Assembly (NCBI GenBank): GCA_040954595.2
Contig: CM082585.2
Span: 10,478,001-10,542,000 of the forward strand
Direction of reading: 5' to 3'
DNA from: Balanoglossus misakiensis
Lineage: Eukaryota > Hemichordata
Length of the DNA stretch: 64,000 bases
Positions within the stretch are counted from its first letter, which is position 1; the number at the start of each line of letters is the position of its first letter. A model generated the notes under the pieces. That model was not told the origin of the DNA and searched no databases. It saw only the letters and a list, made by a program, of their open reading frames with translations. Of the stretch, positions 59,921 to 64,000 are shown in pieces. The position numbers and the translations under genes were made by a program.

Positions 59921-59935
59921 ACACACACACACACA
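59921..59935 (+). repeat. Short (CA)n run
   Basis: About seven CA units between the two convergent genes. Confidence 0.85.
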
Positions 59936-60251
59936 TTTGAATCACTTGATATACAGAAAACACAAGTCAGCCGTCTTGAACAGAACACATCGGATTTCTA
60001 TTCAGCTTATCACTGTATAAGTTACATCCACAATGAAAACTATTTAACACAAAATAATTATAATGCTTTCTTTTTCGCACAAACTCTAACATTTTTATCA
60101 AACAGTCTGTGTACTTGAAGTTATACAGTTTGCCAAAGAAAATGTCTGAAGTCAACTGAAAATGCAATAAAAGTTTGTTTCTCCTGTTTTTTCAATACAC
60201 AGTGATTACTGGAATAGCTTCTGGACATGTTGCTTACAAGCATGAAAACAA

Positions 60252-61475
60252 TTTATTTGAAATCTCTAATGGGAAAACTTCTCAGCAGGGCTAAAAAAAT
60301 TGAATTCTAAACTTTTCAAAACGTTTAGTATCAAAATAATTCTGCCAATTGTTATATGGATGACATCCACACTGCAAGTTGGACAATATTTGTCATACTT
60401 ATCCTCATGTCAGATTCACCAGTTTTGCCAAGCATGTTGAAAGATAATATGTAAATTTTTGAATCGTATTTTGTCTTGGAATTCTCTCCAAATTTACTTC
60501 CTTGCATCACATGCACAGATCCAAAGTACTGGGACAACATAGGTTTGTTTTACTCATACCTGTATATGTAAAGTTTACATTGTCCTCTACGCCAACATGT
60601 CACACCAAAATATTCCTTTTGTGGTGTTAGGAGTGGATCCTTCATATCTTTGATCACCATGGATCAGAAGGACTCCCTTTCAAACGAGTTATCTTAATGA
60701 ATAACTCTTACATGATGATGATATTAGCTACAGAAGGAATATTTTCTGAATTACCAGGTATGTGCAAAAACAATCATTTGCATTTTTTTTACAATATTTC
60801 AGAAATATAAATGACATTAGGTCCTTGGATTAGGTTTCAAAGAATACACAGGTTGAGAGCAGGAGATGGGTTTTTTAACAGCGTTCTTTTCCTGTTGAGG
60901 CATCTTTAACACCATTTACTGTAAATCTGTCACACTTACCAATTTTTTTTCACACGCACATCAACAGGCAAATCATGTTTCCCCAAAGAGTGATTCACCA
61001 TTACTCCATGTATGTCCAACACCAGTTTAATTTTCCCCCAAAATAACACAGGCAGAATCCATCCATCCCAGAACAAGCTCACAGCAGAACATTGGAACCA
61101 AGCACAATGAACAAGGTGAAAATAATCCTGGTGAAAAAATCCTCAGCTTGAGGCAAATGTGATCCACTGGACTCGGTTATCATCTTTTGACGCACAATCT
61201 AGCAACCTGGTTGACAAAAATAAACTTTCAATATATTCTCTCTCGCACTAAAATGGAACTCAGTCGCATATGAAAAAAGTTCCCCCGTTCCATTTCATTG
61301 CATGTAAGCTTCGACATGCCATATTCAAAGCTGCAAAAGTTCTCCACAGTCGCATCTGCCCTTCAGTGTTTTTAAATTACACAGAAAATTGCACAAGCTA
61401 AATTAACATATCTATAATTTACTGCCACCCAGTTTTACGGCACAGGTTAAAGTGTTCCGACGACATCTCTGTTCA
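60252..61475 (-). other. TRIP12 3' untranslated region (extent inferred)
   Basis: AT-rich, with no coding signal. A minus-strand AATAAA (TTTATT at 60252-60257) would end a UTR of about 1.2 kb. The stretch 59796-60251 between the two convergent genes holds a CA run and nothing else I can name. Confidence 0.4.
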
Positions 61476-61672
61476 CTACGAGAGATGAAACGACTGCTGT
61501 CCTTCCATGGCAGCGATTTCCAGCTTTTTCCGCATAATCTCCTTGCTGGAATATTCCGGGAGTTTCAGATAGTTTACACACGTCATCACTGATGGCAGGA
61601 AATTGTCCGGGTTCTCCGATGATTCAAATGTCTTTCTCACGATCGTCAACGGTGGACTTAAAGCTCGGTAAC
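61476..61672 (-). CDS. TRIP12: TRIP12 last coding exon with catalytic Cys
   Basis: After acceptor cccaag the exon encodes [20 protein letters not shown], then the thioester-forming Cys in [16 protein letters not shown], and ends GQQSFHLS followed by a stop at 61476-61478. The final Phe three residues from the end is a known requirement in HECT ligases. Confidence 0.97.
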
Positions 61673-63907
61673 CTTGGGAAAAAATAAAAGAAGACAATGT
61701 CAATGTTGAAGTCCCCACTGGATAAAAAAAATAGGTGGTGTGGATTGAGAGACCATAGGGTACAATACTCGGACCACCTTCACAAATGCCTTAGAAATCA
61801 CTGGTGACACACAGACAGGACAGACATGGCCTAATCTATACAGTCCGCAACTTCACACAAACTTGAAAATTTCAAACACTGCAAGTCATGTTTGAAGCAG
61901 TTTGATCAATTACGCATCTGTGTTCTGTACTCTTGGTTGGTTGACTTGAAAATACAGCAATTTCTTACCTCCAACAGGAAGTCTTGGACTGCCTGTCACA
62001 AACTGCAAGAACTGTCTCTGTTGATCAGCGTTGTAAGACGTCAAGATCTCAAACAAATATTTAACAACTCGACTGAAAGTGAAGCGAAAGAATAGTAGTG
62101 AGTTAGCATTCATTTTTACAGAGCAATCAAGTGTCCCAGTTCCATTTATAAGTAACCATATCAAACTGAAATTATCTAAACATTTACAGGTATTCTTACA
62201 AGGAAATTTTAATTTTTCATAACCATTTACCTGTCATGGTTGTAGCCATGGTCTGGTCTACAGCACTCCATCAGTGTCTTCATATCCCAGGGTTCACTGC
62301 GGTTGCCACACAGCAGCTGGTCCATCTGTGTGCAGAAAACATCCCGTGGTTACCTGAAACTGGTTTCAAGTTGGCCCTGAACAGAATTCAAACTCTTGCC
62401 ATTGGGGGCGCTATTCTGGTCCGTCACTTTGGGCAGAAGTGAGGGTCAGAGGTTTGACGTCCCTAACTATGAGCCGCGAACTTTTCAAATCTGTCAACTA
62501 TCGGGCACGACAAATTTCAATGTTGCTCACCTCTTCTGCATAGAAGCACTTGAGACACGAGATAGGAAATACTGACTCGAAACCTTCCCGGAATGCTTCA
62601 CACTGTTTTGACACTCCTTCTACCAAAGTCCAATTTACAAGTGTCTTTGAAGAGAAAAAAAGAAACAGAATGTAAAAATATTTCAGTGATAAATAACAGT
62701 TCTATAACCCCCCGGATTGTTTTTTGTGTGGCCTCCCAGTGAAAATATGTGATTGGCTAGATTTTCTCTTTCCATGATGTAATGTGAAATCCATGGTGAA
62801 CGTTGCAAAAATATAACAGTTGATGCCCTGATCAGCAAACATTCATAGTCTGAACACAGTCCCATACTTGTAAAGGAAAAAAAGAAATTTCCTCCATTGC
62901 TATTACCTGCAAATACTCTTCCAGGTTATGTACTGTCACTTGTATATCCTTGCCACCTTTCTTGAGTTCCACCTCCGGATAGCCAGGCAGCACAAAATCC
63001 AGCCCCAGATCTTCGACAGTGCAGCCGTCCATCGTCAGACTATCAAGCGCTAACTGAAGACTGGCTGGAGTCTGGAATAACCATCACAACGATGTGAGTG
63101 TATCATACAAATGGTCTTGAAACGAAGACACACACAAAAAGTGCACTAGCTCCATGACCCTCAATCTCCATTCTCAATTACCCCTTCATGACTGTGGTTT
63201 GGCCCAAATCCATTGCTTTGAATGGTAAAATTGGACCTCTATATAGGGAACTAGGGGGTGAAAGGATGAAGAGTTAACATAGATAGACACTTACAAGTGA
63301 TTGGTCTTGTTCCAGTCTCTTTTTCTGTCTGAGTAATTCCTGTAATTGGTTGTAAGAATTTGCAATGACAGGGTCTACATATTGTAAATCCAAGGCACTG
63401 AGGGTAGACTCTTCTCCGATCATCCATTTGTAGAAAGGCAGGCTCCATGGAATGTCAATCTGCCGGCGGAAATAAAAGGGTGGTTGAGACGTGGATCATT
63501 ACGACTGGATCAACACATCATAGAAACTGGAGGTGGGGGTGCTCAGTGTGGAGAATAATTAAAAGTGGCATTTTCATTGTAATGGTATTCTTAAATCACT
63601 GTGTTTGCTCCCCGAACTGTCCATAATAACATGTGACACTATTCTACCCCCAGAATTCCAATAACAAGATATAAACATTTGCTGACGATGGTAACCTGAG
63701 TCTGATAACTGCTGTTACAGACCCACTTCTCATGACTAGTTGTTCTACTCACCATTCTTGAGTCCATAAGAGCTTTGGCAACAAACTTCCCGATAAATTT
63801 GAACTTGTACTTCACCTTGGCCACAGTGCCCGGTTTACAATTTTTGGAAAACGGTGCAATGAACAGGCCAGTTGGTGAGTGAATGTACAACACTCCTTCC
63901 TGGTTGC
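61476..63907 (-). CDS. TRIP12: E3 ubiquitin-protein ligase TRIP12-like, C-terminal HECT region (partial, runs off right edge)
   Basis: Seven minus-strand exons join in phase into 330 residues with the true C-terminus, which includes most of a HECT domain. TRIP12-type ligases are nuclear and act in the ubiquitin-fusion-degradation pathway and DNA-damage control. The N-lobe holds [34 protein letters not shown] and [12 protein letters not shown], then [20 protein letters not shown] and HNLEEYLQ. The C-lobe holds [20 protein letters not shown], the catalytic Cys in [16 protein letters not shown] (codon 61578-61580), and the ending GQQSFHLS, which is typical of TRIP12 and unlike HECTD1. The armadillo and WWE regions expected upstream lie beyond the window. 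Confidence 0.95.
61969..62072 (-). CDS. TRIP12: TRIP12 exon, lobe junction
   Basis: This 104-bp exon (tttcag / gtaaga) encodes [20 protein letters not shown] then [14 protein letters not shown], the conserved linker into the HECT C-lobe. Confidence 0.96.
62231..62325 (-). CDS. TRIP12: TRIP12 exon, HECT
   Basis: This 95-bp exon (acacag / gtaaat) encodes [20 protein letters not shown] then [11 protein letters not shown], with two bases of Ser carried over. Human has [20 protein letters not shown]. Confidence 0.95.
62531..62644 (-). CDS. TRIP12: TRIP12 exon, HECT
   Basis: This 114-bp exon (tcaaag / gtgagc) encodes [20 protein letters not shown] then [18 protein letters not shown], aligned to human [20 protein letters not shown]. 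It is more diverged than its neighbours. Confidence 0.93.
62907..63071 (-). CDS. TRIP12: TRIP12 exon, HECT N-lobe core
   Basis: This 165-bp exon (ttccag / gtaata) encodes [20 protein letters not shown], then [20 protein letters not shown] and [13 protein letters not shown]. It is strongly conserved with human TRIP12 ([20 protein letters not shown]). Confidence 0.96.
63178..63275. mobile_element. TTAACCCTTTCA-type element in TRIP12 intron
   Basis: A diverged copy related to 23637-23725: TTACCCCTTCATGACTGTGG at the left, TTTGGCCCAAATCCATTGC and ATTGGACCTC inside, and GGGGGTGAAAGG near the right end. It lies in the intron just downstream (transcript sense) of the TRIP12 exon at 63295-63459. Confidence 0.5.
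63295..63459 (-). CDS. TRIP12: TRIP12 exon, HECT N-lobe
   Basis: This 165-bp exon of 55 codons (cggcag / gtaagt) encodes [20 protein letters not shown], then the [20 protein letters not shown] segment and RLEQDQSL. It matches the human stretch VDLPLGLPFYKWML ... [11 protein letters not shown]. Confidence 0.95.
63753..63907 (-). CDS. TRIP12: TRIP12 exon, HECT N-lobe start
   Basis: This 155-bp exon (ctgtag / gtgagt on the minus strand) encodes [20 protein letters not shown] and then [20 protein letters not shown] and KALMDSRM, aligned to human [20 protein letters not shown] and following residues. It is the first TRIP12 exon in the window. Confidence 0.93.
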
Positions 63908-64000
63908 CTACAGTGGGACAAATAAAAGAACGATGCTTATTGAGTGAATGAGACCAAAGTATTACAGCATATGCTACAGCAGTGTTACTATGAAAATGAT

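Overview
The window is animal nuclear DNA. It has AT-rich, intron-dense genes with canonical GT-AG splice sites, many short non-autonomous transposon-like elements, microsatellites and one very large tandem satellite. Three conserved protein-coding genes can be read from their exons. The closest guess for the organism is a marine invertebrate, perhaps a deuterostome such as a hemichordate, echinoderm or cephalochordate. The sequence alone does not fix the phylum.

Positions 1-31.5 kb (+ strand) hold the 3' part of a non-visual arrestin (beta-arrestin, ARRB). Ten coding exons lie between 13427 and 28946. They join in phase and encode 409 residues after a split Arg codon, which matches a full arrestin except for the first few residues; their exon is probably upstream of the window. 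The introns carry a near-perfect fold-back element with a 7-bp target duplication (1657-2098), a 762-bp terminal-inverted-repeat element with a TAA duplication (26372-27133), several smaller hairpin elements, three sizeable microsatellites and a cluster of nuclear-receptor DR1-type motifs. Two phase-neutral candidate cassette exons (8492-8533 and 27489-27554) are visible.

Positions 31.6-58.1 kb hold a single tandem array of about 300 copies of an 87-bp unit, interrupted by a 100-N assembly gap (41895-41994). Because 87 is a multiple of three, two minus-strand frames stay open for hundreds of codons. These are not credible genes. The array has patches of sequence variants, a higher-order duplication in its right part (markers exactly 1044 and 2610 bp apart, that is 12 and 30 units), and diverged units at both edges that share the same changes.

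Positions 58.1-64 kb hold LIPT2 (+ strand; two exons joined by a GC-AG intron; mitochondrial octanoyltransferase) and, convergent to it on the - strand, the last seven coding exons of a TRIP12-type HECT E3 ubiquitin ligase, which runs off the right edge. The three genes act in different processes (receptor desensitisation, lipoate synthesis, ubiquitin transfer), and nothing suggests they are co-regulated. ARRB1 and LIPT2 are also linked in human (11q13.4), so this pair may be an old linkage.
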